Notes: a model not told the origin generated them from the letters alone. DNA of 5,699 nucleotides from Nitrososphaeraceae archaeon (GCA_025922735.1 JAICHI010000084.1:1-5699), one strand, 5' to 3'; positions 1-5,699 are shown, counted from the stretch's first letter. Made by a program: numbers and translations.

Positions 1-447
1 GATCTAAAATATGGAAGAACTGTATATTCGCTGCTCTATGGCCTTGCCAATTATAAGGTGGAGGTACATCTTGTGTCGCCGCCTACACTGCGGATAAGGA
101 AAGAATCCCTGTATGATATACAAGACAAGCTCAAGATAAAGGAGCATAGCAAGCTTGACGAAGTCTTGCCAGAGACCGACGTCATTTACGTTACAAGGAT
201 ACAGCGTGAGCGCTTCCCTGATGTGCAAGAGTATGAAAAGGTCAAGGGGACTTATACAATAGATGAAAATACTCTGGCAAAGTCCAAGTCGGACATTGCA
301 GTCATGCACCCCTTGCCAAGGGTTGACGAAATTTCACACTCCGTTGATCATACAAAAAATGCAATATATTTTAAGCAGGCATCTTATGGAAAGGAGCTAA
401 GGGCTGCACTGTTGGCCCTTATGCTTAATGAGAACCTGTCAAGGTAG
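1..447 (+). CDS. pyrB: Aspartate carbamoyltransferase catalytic chain, C-terminal part (partial)
   Basis: This enzyme condenses carbamoyl phosphate with L-aspartate to give N-carbamoyl-L-aspartate, the committed step of cytoplasmic pyrimidine synthesis. The reading frame is open from base 1, so the gene runs off the left edge. The 148 visible residues are roughly the second half of a chain usually about 300 aa long. The fragment opens with DLKYGRT (residues 1-7), whose Arg6 corresponds to E. coli Arg167. It then has TRIQRERF with Arg66 and Gln68 (the Arg229/Gln231 aspartate-binding pair) and HPLPRVDEI at 103-111, the conserved loop that closes over the substrates. The C-terminus (LLALMLNENLSR) is at the normal family end, so the 3' end looks intact. 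In many archaea a regulatory gene pyrI is adjacent. None is seen in the following 470 bp, so it may lie upstream or elsewhere. The GTG at 58 is internal and is not the start. Confidence 0.96.
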   Translation, partial: DLKYGRTVYSLLYGLANYKVEVHLVSPPTLRIRKESLYDIQDKLKIKEHSKLDEVLPETDVIYVTRIQRERFPDVQEYEKVKGTYTIDENTLAKSKSDIAVMHPLPRVDEISHSVDHTKNAIYFKQASYGKELRAALLALMLNENLSR

Positions 448-688
448 CTTGATAAAGCTAACTTGCATAACAGGAAAAAGTAACTGCTGCCAAGTATCTT
501 TATCCTCTATTGTTGAGAAAAGCATAAAAAACAAAGAGTTTGCCGAACTTTGATCTTGATAGATTTTTGCTTATTAGGTATTTCATAAGGAACGTCTATT
601 CAGGATAAAAATTACCTTATTTCAAGAATAATAGTCACTAAACTAGTTTGGTCTTGCAATACCTGATAGGATCACAATTCTAAGATGC
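448..688. other. AT-rich intergenic stretch after pyrB
   Basis: All three forward frames carry several stops in these 241 bp and I recognise no gene, tRNA or strong hairpin. There is only a short T-run near 564-568 that could contribute to pyrB termination. No pyrI gene is present. Confidence 0.6.
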
Positions 689-917
689 ATGGAAATAATA
701 TGCAACATTTGCGATGAAGTTACTATAAGTTCCTCGATCATCGACAAGCATGCCGCAAGCAGGGACTATGTATCCAGGAAAAAGGTAGTTGAGTTTTTTT
801 CATGAGATAAATGCACAGATTAAGTCGTCATACCAAAATGACATGTCTGTTGTTGTTCGGGCTTGGATAAAAAAACCTCTTTACAACTACGACTTCTTGT
901 CGATAGGTCAGACCTAA
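689..917 (+). pseudogene. Small U1-type C2H2 zinc finger protein, frameshifted
   Basis: An ATG at 689 opens a frame reading MEIICNICDEV, with C5-x2-C8, twelve residues, then His21 and the context HAASRDYVSRKK. This is the layout of a U1/matrin-type zinc finger (C-x2-C-x12-H-x5-H, with the H-x-x-S-x-x-H helix), except that position 27 is Tyr (TAT) where the last His (CAT/CAC) is expected. The frame stops at 803-805. Removing one T from the T7 run at 794-800 joins it to the next frame, which continues FFHEINAQIKSS and runs to TAA at 915-917. The corrected product is 75 aa, with a conserved-looking tail (VRAWIKK, YDFLSIG). The corrected end lies 2 nt from the convergent aIF2-beta stop, which supports the join. 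Alternatives are a sequencing error in the homopolymer or a real 38-aa peptide. Zinc and nucleic-acid binding are inferred from the family. I see no strong ribosome binding site or TATA box. Confidence 0.5.
904..916. repeat. 13-bp perfect palindrome at convergent gene ends
   Basis: Arms TAGGTC and GACCTA flank a single A. The palindrome sits on the stop of the zinc finger gene and just beyond the aIF2-beta stop. It has no T-tail, so it is not a clear terminator, and it is short enough to be chance. Confidence 0.3.
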
Positions 918-919
918 AA

Positions 920-1354
920 CTAGGCATAGTTGCCCTTTATTGATGACTTGGCGCCACAGGCCTCGCAGATCAAAAATGCGACCCTTGGCTTGATCTTTTC
1001 AGTATGTGTGTCGGGGCTCCCACATACTGGGCACTGAACATAGTCCTTGATGTAGCGGTCGATGAGCGCCTGAAATGAAGAGAGTGTCTTACGGCCCAAA
1101 AATATCACACGCTCGCCAGCTATGTAGCCAGCAGAGGCAAGCTCTTTGTTAAGATATAACAGGAATTTTTCCGGATCCCTTCGTAGTGCTTTCGGAAAGT
1201 CCATGAAGTTGCGGAAAATAGTGTTCTTGCCGACCCAGATTATCTCGGGAGTCGGAATCTCGAGCCTTGACCTTGCCTTCTTGGCAGTATTGCCCACTTT
1301 GTCCTGCAGCCTCTTGAGCATAACTTCATAGTCGCTAGCAGACTGCGCTTTCAC
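920..1354 (-). CDS. eif2b: Translation initiation factor aIF2 subunit beta
   Basis: This is the beta subunit of archaeal initiation factor 2, the heterotrimer that carries initiator Met-tRNA to the small ribosomal subunit. The 144-aa length fits the archaeal family (about 135-145 aa). The N-terminal helix (SDYEVMLKRLQDKV) would contact the gamma subunit. The central alpha-beta domain contains IPTPEIIWVGKNTIFRNF and EKFLLYLNKELASAGYI. The C-terminal zinc ribbon has Cys108-x2-Cys111 and Cys130-x2-Cys133, ending CEACGAKSSI as is typical. The start is GTG at 1354; the in-frame ATG at codon 12 would cut off most of the N-terminal helix. No Shine-Dalgarno sequence is visible, but a TTAATTAA box centred 27 nt upstream suggests a leaderless transcript of its own. 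The methyltransferase gene ends 27 nt upstream on the same strand, so read-through is also possible. Confidence 0.96.
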   Translation of the reverse strand: MKAQSASDYEVMLKRLQDKVGNTAKKARSRLEIPTPEIIWVGKNTIFRNFMDFPKALRRDPEKFLLYLNKELASAGYIAGERVIFLGRKTLSSFQALIDRYIKDYVQCPVCGSPDTHTEKIKPRVAFLICEACGAKSSIKGNYA

Positions 1355-1377
1355 AGATAGATCGGTTGTACTTCTGT

Positions 1378-1385
1378 TTAATTAA
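1378..1385 (-). promoter_or_regulatory. Candidate TATA box of aIF2-beta
   Basis: TTAATTAA is centred about 27 nt before the GTG start at 1354, the spacing expected for a leaderless archaeal promoter. It overlaps the stop codon of the upstream methyltransferase gene (1382-1384). AT-rich octamers are common here, so the call is tentative. Confidence 0.35.
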
Positions 1386-2449
1386 TGTATATCGACTGTA
1401 ATAAAATTACCTGCCAGTCTCTTTTTCGTAACTGCTATTGCTGCCAGCGACGAATCACATCCGATCCAGTGGTGGCTAAGCTTTTCTGCAACCGTTAGTG
1501 TAGTGCCCGAGCCGCAGAAAAAGTCGGCAACAAGATCATCAGGTTTTGAAAACTGGCTGATTATGCGTTCCAGAAGTTGGGTGTGCTTTTCAGTGCCATA
1601 ACCCGTAGAATAGTTGTACGCTTCAATATCGAGCCAGACATTATCGATTATCCTGTGTGTCTTTGGAGGGATCCAATACTCTGGGTATTTCCTGTGTGGG
1701 AGCTTTCTGACAAACTCTAGTTTTTTGCTGGTAGCTTGCCAGTATTCTTCAAGCACCATGTGAGAGAATTTGTTCTCATATAGCTGATAATTTCCGATTG
1801 CTTTTAGCGCCCTCTCTTTTGCCCACTTCCATTGTCCCCTTGCAGGCTTGGAACCAAAGATCTTATAGCGCATTGTAGGCCTGTCTACATTGCTCCAAAA
1901 ACCCATCCACTTTGCCTTTGATTGATACTCTGTAAGTGGGGGCCGGAATTTGGTATCTGCCAACTTGGAATACCACAGTATAGTGTCGTGGGCAGCGTGC
2001 ATTCTATCTATTGAATTAAATTGATATTGCAGGTTCTTTCTACGGCCGCGCTTTACTATTATTTCATTTCTGAAATTTTCAGAGCCAAAGATTTGATCCA
2101 TCATCACCTTGATGTAATGGATGGCATGCCAATCCAAGTGAATGAAAATAGATCCAGAAGGTGAGATCAGCCTGCGGATCTTGCTCAAGCGCTCTTGCAT
2201 CATATCAAGATACTCGCTTTCTTTCAATACATCTTCAAAGGCCAGGTTGCTATTGTTTTTAACGCGATGTAAATAACGTTCGCCGCTGAGAAAGGGCGGA
2301 TCAATATAAACGAGATCTATCTTGTTCTCAAAGCCATGCCTTAGCAAATAATTGATACATTCAAGATTATCACATTGAAAAAGCAGGTTCCTGTTCCTTA
2401 CATCCATATAATTATTCGGCTTGCAGACGAGCTTAAGTCTCTGTGCCAT
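1382..2449 (-). CDS. Beta-class site-specific DNA methyltransferase (N4-cytosine/N6-adenine), solitary
   Basis: This protein is predicted to transfer a methyl group from S-adenosylmethionine to an exocyclic amino group of adenine or cytosine in a specific DNA site. The 355-aa protein has the permuted beta-class order. The catalytic motif IV, IDPPF (residues 49-53), comes first. A variable middle rich in Trp, Tyr and Lys (about 150-270) is the likely target-recognition part. The motif X-like TEKHTQLLERII follows, then the SAM-binding motif I DFFCGSGTT (309-317), with GCDSS near 330-334 as motif II. This matches the N-4/N-6 methylase family (Pfam PF01555). The ATG at 2449 is chosen; Met15 is a possible later start. 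No endonuclease or helicase gene adjoins it, so it is an orphan within this window. Base composition looks more AT-rich than in amt or the aminotransferase, which hints at transfer but is not proof. Target base and sequence cannot be read from the motifs. Confidence 0.92.
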   Translation of the reverse strand: MAQRLKLVCKPNNYMDVRNRNLLFQCDNLECINYLLRHGFENKIDLVYIDPPFLSGERYLHRVKNNSNLAFEDVLKESEYLDMMQERLSKIRRLISPSGSIFIHLDWHAIHYIKVMMDQIFGSENFRNEIIVKRGRRKNLQYQFNSIDRMHAAHDTILWYSKLADTKFRPPLTEYQSKAKWMGFWSNVDRPTMRYKIFGSKPARGQWKWAKERALKAIGNYQLYENKFSHMVLEEYWQATSKKLEFVRKLPHRKYPEYWIPPKTHRIIDNVWLDIEAYNYSTGYGTEKHTQLLERIISQFSKPDDLVADFFCGSGTTLTVAEKLSHHWIGCDSSLAAIAVTKKRLAGNFITVDIH

Positions 2450-2470
2450 GACCTTGAGATTGTGCTGCCT

Positions 2471-2479
2471 ATTATTATT
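2471..2479 (-). promoter_or_regulatory. Candidate TATA box of the methyltransferase gene
   Basis: On the minus strand AATAATAAT is centred about 26 nt before the ATG at 2449, fitting a leaderless archaeal promoter. Similar A/T triplet runs occur nearby (about 2540-2550), so the assignment is uncertain. Confidence 0.35.
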
Positions 2480-2821
2480 CAGATCGCATAACTATGCTCC
2501 CAGTATTGCGAAACAGTACATATACGTGATATCTCTCAAATAATAATAAAGTCTGTAAAAATAATACCTGCAAGGAGAAGAGGCTGCAGAAGCGAATAAA
2601 AATTTTCATAATTCATGCTGTAGGGTTTTGAACAGTTAGGAGTTTTCTCACTAGCACTTTCCGCAGCCAACCTACCTACCTATCGCTTCTGACTTCTTCA
2701 ACAGTCCAAATCCAAGACAGCAATCGATGCAAGATTGACGTATCTATATATATGATGTGAATTGCCTTCTATGTCGATAGTTGCAGTTCTAATACTTTTT
2801 TAACCACATTATAACCTTTAT

Positions 2822-2830
2822 TTTTATAAT
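2822..2830 (+). promoter_or_regulatory. Candidate TATA box of the aminotransferase gene
   Basis: TTTTATAAT lies about 25 nt before the ATG at 2851, the spacing of a leaderless archaeal transcript. It overlaps the left arm of the 21-bp palindrome at 2824-2844. Confidence 0.5.
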
Positions 2831-2844
2831 GAGACTCATTATAA
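2824..2844. promoter_or_regulatory. Perfect 21-bp palindrome, candidate operator
   Basis: Arms TTATAATGAG and CTCATTATAA flank a single A with no mismatch. The site covers the TATA box and ends 6 nt before the ATG at 2851, where a bound dimer would block transcription. A third copy of the half-site CATTATAA lies at 2807-2814, exactly 30 bp from the right-arm copy at 2837-2844. The inner 19 bp match the classic bacterial Fur-box consensus GATAATGATAATCATTATC at 15 positions, but the regulator is unknown. Confidence 0.55.
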
Positions 2845-2850
2845 GCAAAA

Positions 2851-4017
2851 ATGCCATCTGATAAGATATTGACTCCCCATACAGTATCGTCAAATATGAT
2901 TCCAATTAACAAGCCTTGGATAGGCGATGAAGAAAAGCGTGAGGTAACAAGTGTGCTTGAAGAAAACGCGCTCACGACAGCTGCCCGTGACGGCGGCAAA
3001 CGAGTGCGTGACTTTGAGTCTCTGATGAGAAGCTACCTGAAGATCAGACATGTAGTGTCCGTCAATTCTGGCACCGCTGCACTCTATGCTGCGCTACTTG
3101 CCGCTGGCATAAAACAGGGCGATGAAGTACTACTCCCATCATTTACGTTTGTAGCAACTGCCAACGCCGTCGTCGCAGCAGGCGGTAGACCAACGTTTGT
3201 GGACATCAAAAAGGATGACTACACTATGGATGTTTCTGACCTGAAAACCAAGATCACCAAAAAGTCCAAGATAGTAATACCTGTGCACCTCTACGGCCAT
3301 CCATCCGACATTGACGAAATAGGCGAGCTTGCAGAGAAGCATTCGCTTGATGTTATAGAGGATGCTTGCCAGTCTTTAGGATCGAGTTACAAAAAGAAGC
3401 AGACTGGCACGTTTGGCACGCTGGGCTGCTTCAGTATGTACGCAAGTAAAGTGCTGACAGCGGGTGAAGGCGGAGCAGTTGCAACGGACAGCGACGAGCT
3501 TGCCGACAAGCTCAAGATGATAAGGAATCACGGCATGGTCGAAGGCTATGACACAAGGATGCTTGGTCTGAACCTTAGACTGCCCGAGTTGAGCGCGGCT
3601 GTTGCTAAGGTGCAGATGCAAAAGCTGGACAAGATGCTAGACATCAGGAGACGTAACGCGGAGCTTTTGAGCAAGCTGTTGTTCGCATCTTCAAAGAAAT
3701 ATGAAGTAAAGATTCCTCAGGAGACTGCCGACAAGAAGTTTAATTGGTATCTCTACACCGTAGCCTTTCGGGACGAGAGGGATAAGATAAAGAATGATCT
3801 TGTGCAAAATAATGTGGGCGCAACTGTCTATTACAGCCCGCCAGTGCACAAGATGCCATTCTATGTACACATCACGTCGGAAACAAAGCTGCCGTCGACA
3901 GAATGGTGTGCCGACCACGTGCTGTCGCTGCCCGTACATCCGCACGTCGCAGAAGCCGATGTAGATCATATAGCAAATAGTCTAAAATCTACAGTTGAGA
4001 AGCAAAACATGTCATAA
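2851..4017 (+). CDS. DegT/DnrJ/EryC1/StrS-family PLP-dependent sugar aminotransferase
   Basis: Family members transfer an amino group, usually from glutamate, to a keto-sugar nucleotide, making amino sugars for surface polysaccharides, protein glycans or secondary metabolites. The 388-aa length is typical. Visible family signatures are PINKPWIGDEE near the N-terminus, NSGTAAL (72-78) in the PLP phosphate-binding region, EDACQSLG with Asp171 and Gln174 contacting the cofactor, and SKVLTAGEGG with Lys200 as the Schiff-base lysine. The C-terminal YYSPPVHKMPFY and LPVHPHV blocks are also normal. The start at 2851 is supported by a TATA box 25 nt upstream. Met16 (ATG at 2896) gives the family-like beginning MIPINKPWIG and is a real alternative. 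No sugar dehydratase, epimerase or glycosyltransferase adjoins it, so the substrate cannot be named. A palindrome over the promoter suggests regulation by a dimeric repressor. amt follows 77 nt downstream with its own promoter. Confidence 0.94.
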   Translation: MPSDKILTPHTVSSNMIPINKPWIGDEEKREVTSVLEENALTTAARDGGKRVRDFESLMRSYLKIRHVVSVNSGTAALYAALLAAGIKQGDEVLLPSFTFVATANAVVAAGGRPTFVDIKKDDYTMDVSDLKTKITKKSKIVIPVHLYGHPSDIDEIGELAEKHSLDVIEDACQSLGSSYKKKQTGTFGTLGCFSMYASKVLTAGEGGAVATDSDELADKLKMIRNHGMVEGYDTRMLGLNLRLPELSAAVAKVQMQKLDKMLDIRRRNAELLSKLLFASSKKYEVKIPQETADKKFNWYLYTVAFRDERDKIKNDLVQNNVGATVYYSPPVHKMPFYVHITSETKLPSTEWCADHVLSLPVHPHVAEADVDHIANSLKSTVEKQNMS

Positions 4018-4060
4018 ATTTTACAGATCAGATTAATAATATCCTGGTTGCCGATGCCTT

Positions 4061-4069
4061 TTTATATTA
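4061..4069 (+). promoter_or_regulatory. Candidate TATA box of amt
   Basis: TTTATATTA is centred about 30 nt before the ATG at 4095, within a longer TTTTTATATTATAG tract. It would give a transcript with a leader of only a few nucleotides. The weak GGCGG just before the ATG would then be largely unused. Confidence 0.55.
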
Positions 4070-4094
4070 TAGATCGACCAACTAGAAGGCGGAA

Positions 4095-5321
4095 ATGGCG
4101 ATAGACACTGGAGATACTGCCTGGATGTTGATCTCCACCGGCCTTGTCATGATGATGACACCGGCACTCGGATTTTTTGAAGCTGGCCTCATCCGAGGGA
4201 AAAACTCGCTGTCCGTAATAATGCAGACTTTCTCCGGACTTGCCATTCTGTCCACGCTCTGGTTCGTTCTTGGATTCACCCTTGTTTTCTCTCCATCACA
4301 GGGTGGCTTTATCGGTGGCCTTGATTGGTTGTTTTATAACAATGTCCCCTTCAATGAATCTCTCGATTATTCACCGACAATTCCAGGCGTGACGTTTGCC
4401 ACCTTCCAGATGATGTTTGCAGTAATTACACCGCTTCTCATCACAGGTGCTTTTGCAGAAAGGGTCAAGTGGAATGCATTTGTAGCCTTCATCGTGGCAT
4501 GGAGCATTTTCATTTACTATCCTCTTGCACACTGGGTATGGGGAAGAGGATGGCTTGCAGAGCTGGGCGTATTCGACTTTGCCGGCGGTATCGTGATTCA
4601 TACAAGTGCAGGTCTTGCCTCCCTTGCAGCTGCGCTAGTGCTTGGACGCAGGAAGAATTTCGGCCCCGATATCATGGTGCCTCACAATATACCGCTCGCA
4701 GTCATTGGAGCGACACTACTCTGGATTGGTTGGTATGGGTTTAACGCAGGCAGTGCCCTTGCTTCAGGATCGCTTGCTGCAAACACTCTGCTTGTGACGC
4801 ATATTGCCGCAGCCACCTCCGCCATCGTTTGGATAGCGCTTTCCTGGAAGCGGGCGGGCAGGCCATCGAGTACAGCCGCAATCAACGGCGCGATTTCGGG
4901 GCTTGCAGGCGTAACACCTGCTGCAGGTTTCATTAGCGCCCAGAACTCATTCCTGCTTGGCATTGTGCTAGGGTTTGCTTCCTACTATGCAATACTGTTG
5001 CTAAAAGAGCACTTGAAGATCGATGACGCACTTGATGTCAGTTCTGTCCACGGTGTAACTGGCATAGTGGGGGCACTATCGATAGGTCTTATCGCAAGCA
5101 CTCTTATCAACCCTGCCGGCCCGGATGGATTGCTATATGGAAACCCCATGCAGCTAGCAATACAGGCATTTGGCGTTGCAGTAGCAGCAGCTCTAGGATT
5201 TGGCGGCACAATCATCATCATGAAGATAATAGACGCCACAATAGGGCTCAAGGTACGGGAGGAGGAAGAAGACATTGGACTAGACATTACGCAGCATGCA
5301 GAGCGGGCGTATGTCAGCTAA
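4095..5321 (+). CDS. amt: Ammonium transporter, Amt/MEP/Rh family
   Basis: This is a trimeric inner-membrane channel/transporter taking up ammonium. In an ammonia oxidiser it would supply nitrogen for assimilation and possibly for oxidation. The protein has 408 aa with about eleven hydrophobic membrane segments, starting in the first 50 residues with no separate signal peptide. All landmark pore residues are present, numbered one higher than in E. coli AmtB. They are Phe108 (FQMMF) and Phe216 (GWYGFNAGSAL) as the Phe gate, Trp149 (WVWGRGW) and Ser220 at the outer ammonium site, Asp161 (DFAGG), and the twin histidines His169 (IVIHTSAG) and His319 (SVHGVTG). The cytoplasmic tail contains GLKVREEEEDIGLDITQHAERAY, interrupted here only by normal variation; this is the conserved tail that works with PII (GlnK) proteins in other species. 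No glnK gene adjoins. The gene has its own TATA-like promoter and a T-rich terminator. Confidence 0.97.
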   Translation: MAIDTGDTAWMLISTGLVMMMTPALGFFEAGLIRGKNSLSVIMQTFSGLAILSTLWFVLGFTLVFSPSQGGFIGGLDWLFYNNVPFNESLDYSPTIPGVTFATFQMMFAVITPLLITGAFAERVKWNAFVAFIVAWSIFIYYPLAHWVWGRGWLAELGVFDFAGGIVIHTSAGLASLAAALVLGRRKNFGPDIMVPHNIPLAVIGATLLWIGWYGFNAGSALASGSLAANTLLVTHIAAATSAIVWIALSWKRAGRPSSTAAINGAISGLAGVTPAAGFISAQNSFLLGIVLGFASYYAILLLKEHLKIDDALDVSSVHGVTGIVGALSIGLIASTLINPAGPDGLLYGNPMQLAIQAFGVAVAAALGFGGTIIIMKIIDATIGLKVREEEEDIGLDITQHAERAYVS

Positions 5322-5323
5322 TG

Positions 5324-5343
5324 TTTTTCTTTTTTCTCTTTTA
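5324..5343 (+). terminator. T-rich terminator of amt
   Basis: Directly after the amt stop the coding strand has T5, T6 and T4 runs broken only by single C, CTC or similar bases. Such U-rich tracts without a hairpin are the usual intrinsic termination signal in archaea. Confidence 0.6.
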
Positions 5344-5390
5344 TCTGATTTGTACCCTCCTTTAGGATTCTAAAAAAAAGAACATTGCAA

Positions 5391-5411
5391 TATTATTATT
5401 ATTATTATTAT
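5391..5411. repeat. (TAT)7 trinucleotide microsatellite
   Basis: Seven perfect tandem copies of TAT stand between the convergent amt and hydrolase genes. It lies outside any gene and is likely a slippage tract. Confidence 0.9.
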
Positions 5412-5519
5412 ATCACTATAAGATGCCATCCATCCGAAAATTCGAAATGTGAGGTTTATCTTTGTTGCACTATCGCCTTAGTTATACTCTATTGACACAA
5501 GAGTTTGACGAGAAATTAT

Positions 5520-5560
5520 ATACACGTGCAAATGTTTTTGGCTAATTTACAGACGTGTAT
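5520..5560. repeat. 8-bp inverted repeat with 25-nt loop
   Basis: ATACACGT (5520-5527) and ACGTGTAT (5553-5560) are exact reverse complements. They lie 35 nt past the hydrolase stop, reading on the minus strand, so they could form a hairpin in its 3' end. The stem does not extend further and the function is unknown. Confidence 0.35.
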
Positions 5561-5594
5561 CATATTATTTCGGTATCTCAGCTATAACATTCTG

Positions 5595-5699
5595 CTATCC
5601 AATAAACTTCATTAGTTCTTCATTTATTTTGTCTTTCTCTTCGATGTTCAGACCATGACCACTTTCATGGAATTCAATCAGTCTAGAGCCTTTGATTCC
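5595..5699 (-). CDS. Alpha/beta hydrolase, C-terminal end (partial)
   Basis: The minus-strand frame is open from the right edge and ends with TAG at 5595-5597, giving 34 residues. The segment SRLIEFHESGHGLNIEEKDKIN followed by EELMKFIG is the typical end of an alpha/beta-hydrolase fold: a last beta strand, the ESGHG turn whose His15 would be the catalytic histidine, and the closing helix ending in a Phe-rich position. The nucleophile and acid lie outside the window, so activity (esterase, lipase, peroxidase-like or other) cannot be judged. The gene converges on amt across 273 bp of AT-rich DNA. The call rests on a short stretch, but the histidine motif and terminal helix fit the family well. 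Confidence 0.75.
   Translation of the reverse strand, partial: GIKGSRLIEFHESGHGLNIEEKDKINEELMKFIG

Larger units (their letters stand above)
2450..2850. other. 401-bp non-coding region between divergent genes
   Basis: This separates the methyltransferase (-) from the aminotransferase (+). I find no credible ORF and no tRNA. It contains a 12-bp palindrome with arms GCATA and TATGC at 2486-2497, about 40 nt before the methyltransferase start. Other contents are a short CCTA tandem at 2671-2682, an alternating TA stretch near 2744-2752, and the promoter and palindrome of the aminotransferase at the right end. It is longer than the other gaps in this window, so a small RNA or longer control region is possible but not shown. 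Confidence 0.6.
5322..5594. other. AT-rich intergenic region between convergent genes
   Basis: These 273 bp hold the amt terminator, an A8 run at 5372-5379 that reads as T8 for the minus-strand hydrolase gene and may end it, the (TAT)7 tract, and one 8-bp inverted repeat. I see no gene. Confidence 0.6.

Noticed and set aside
650..805. Possible decayed pyrI (regulatory chain) after pyrB, suggested by GLAIPDRIT and a C-x4-C pair.
   Set aside because: A stop at 644-646 closes the frame upstream, the N-terminal PyrI motifs are absent, the second Cys pair is missing, and an ATG followed by U1 zinc finger spacing explains the same residues better.
2587..2691. 9-bp inverted repeat CAGAAGCGA (2587-2595) and TCGCTTCTG (2683-2691).
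   Set aside because: It does not extend, the arms are 87 nt apart, and one such match is unsurprising in 400 bp.
3139..3969. Several minus-strand open frames inside the aminotransferase gene.
   Set aside because: They overlap a complete, well-conserved gene and show no recognisable domain or start signal.
4682..5287. Long antisense open frames of 93 and 100 codons opposite amt.
   Set aside because: They mirror the amt coding frame, have Ala/Ser/Pro-rich composition expected of shadows, and lie entirely within a gene with full family conservation.
1..5699. CRISPR array, tRNA/rRNA gene, insertion sequence or multi-gene defence system.
   Set aside because: I saw no spaced direct repeats, no tRNA T-arm consensus, no transposase motifs, and the methyltransferase has no partner gene here.

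Overview
The window looks like chromosomal DNA from an archaeon, most plausibly an ammonia-oxidising Nitrososphaera-type thaumarchaeon (Nitrososphaeria). Direct evidence for archaea is a complete aIF2-beta gene and TATA-like boxes about 25-30 nt in front of several start codons, as in leaderless or near-leaderless archaeal transcripts. The thaumarchaeal assignment is an inference from gene content (Amt transporter, archaeal housekeeping genes, a small U1-type zinc finger gene) and is less certain.

Layout from left to right. (1) 1-447, +: the C-terminal half of aspartate carbamoyltransferase catalytic chain (pyrB). No regulatory-chain gene (pyrI) follows it here. (2) 448-917: a gene-poor stretch ending in a small U1-type C2H2 zinc finger gene (689-917, +) that appears broken by one extra T in a T-run and has Tyr where the last zinc-binding His is expected. 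(3) 920-1354 and 1382-2449, both -: aIF2-beta preceded at 27 nt by a beta-class DNA methyltransferase, with no restriction gene in view. (4) 2450-2850: a 401-bp non-coding region between divergent genes. At its right end is a perfect 21-bp palindrome sitting on the promoter of the next gene. (5) 2851-4017, +: a DegT/DnrJ/EryC1-family PLP-dependent sugar aminotransferase. (6) 4095-5321, +: a full-length ammonium transporter with all key pore residues, followed by a T-rich terminator. (7) 5322-5594: AT-rich non-coding sequence with a (TAT)7 tract. (8) 5595-5699, -: the C-terminal end of an alpha/beta hydrolase, convergent with amt.

The genes do not form one pathway. They cover pyrimidine synthesis, translation initiation, DNA methylation, surface-sugar metabolism and ammonium uptake. 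I found no CRISPR array, tRNA, rRNA, insertion sequence or recognisable defence system. The observations most worth following are the palindromic operator candidate in front of the aminotransferase, the damaged zinc finger gene ending 2 nt from aIF2-beta, and the solitary methyltransferase lying directly upstream of a translation factor.
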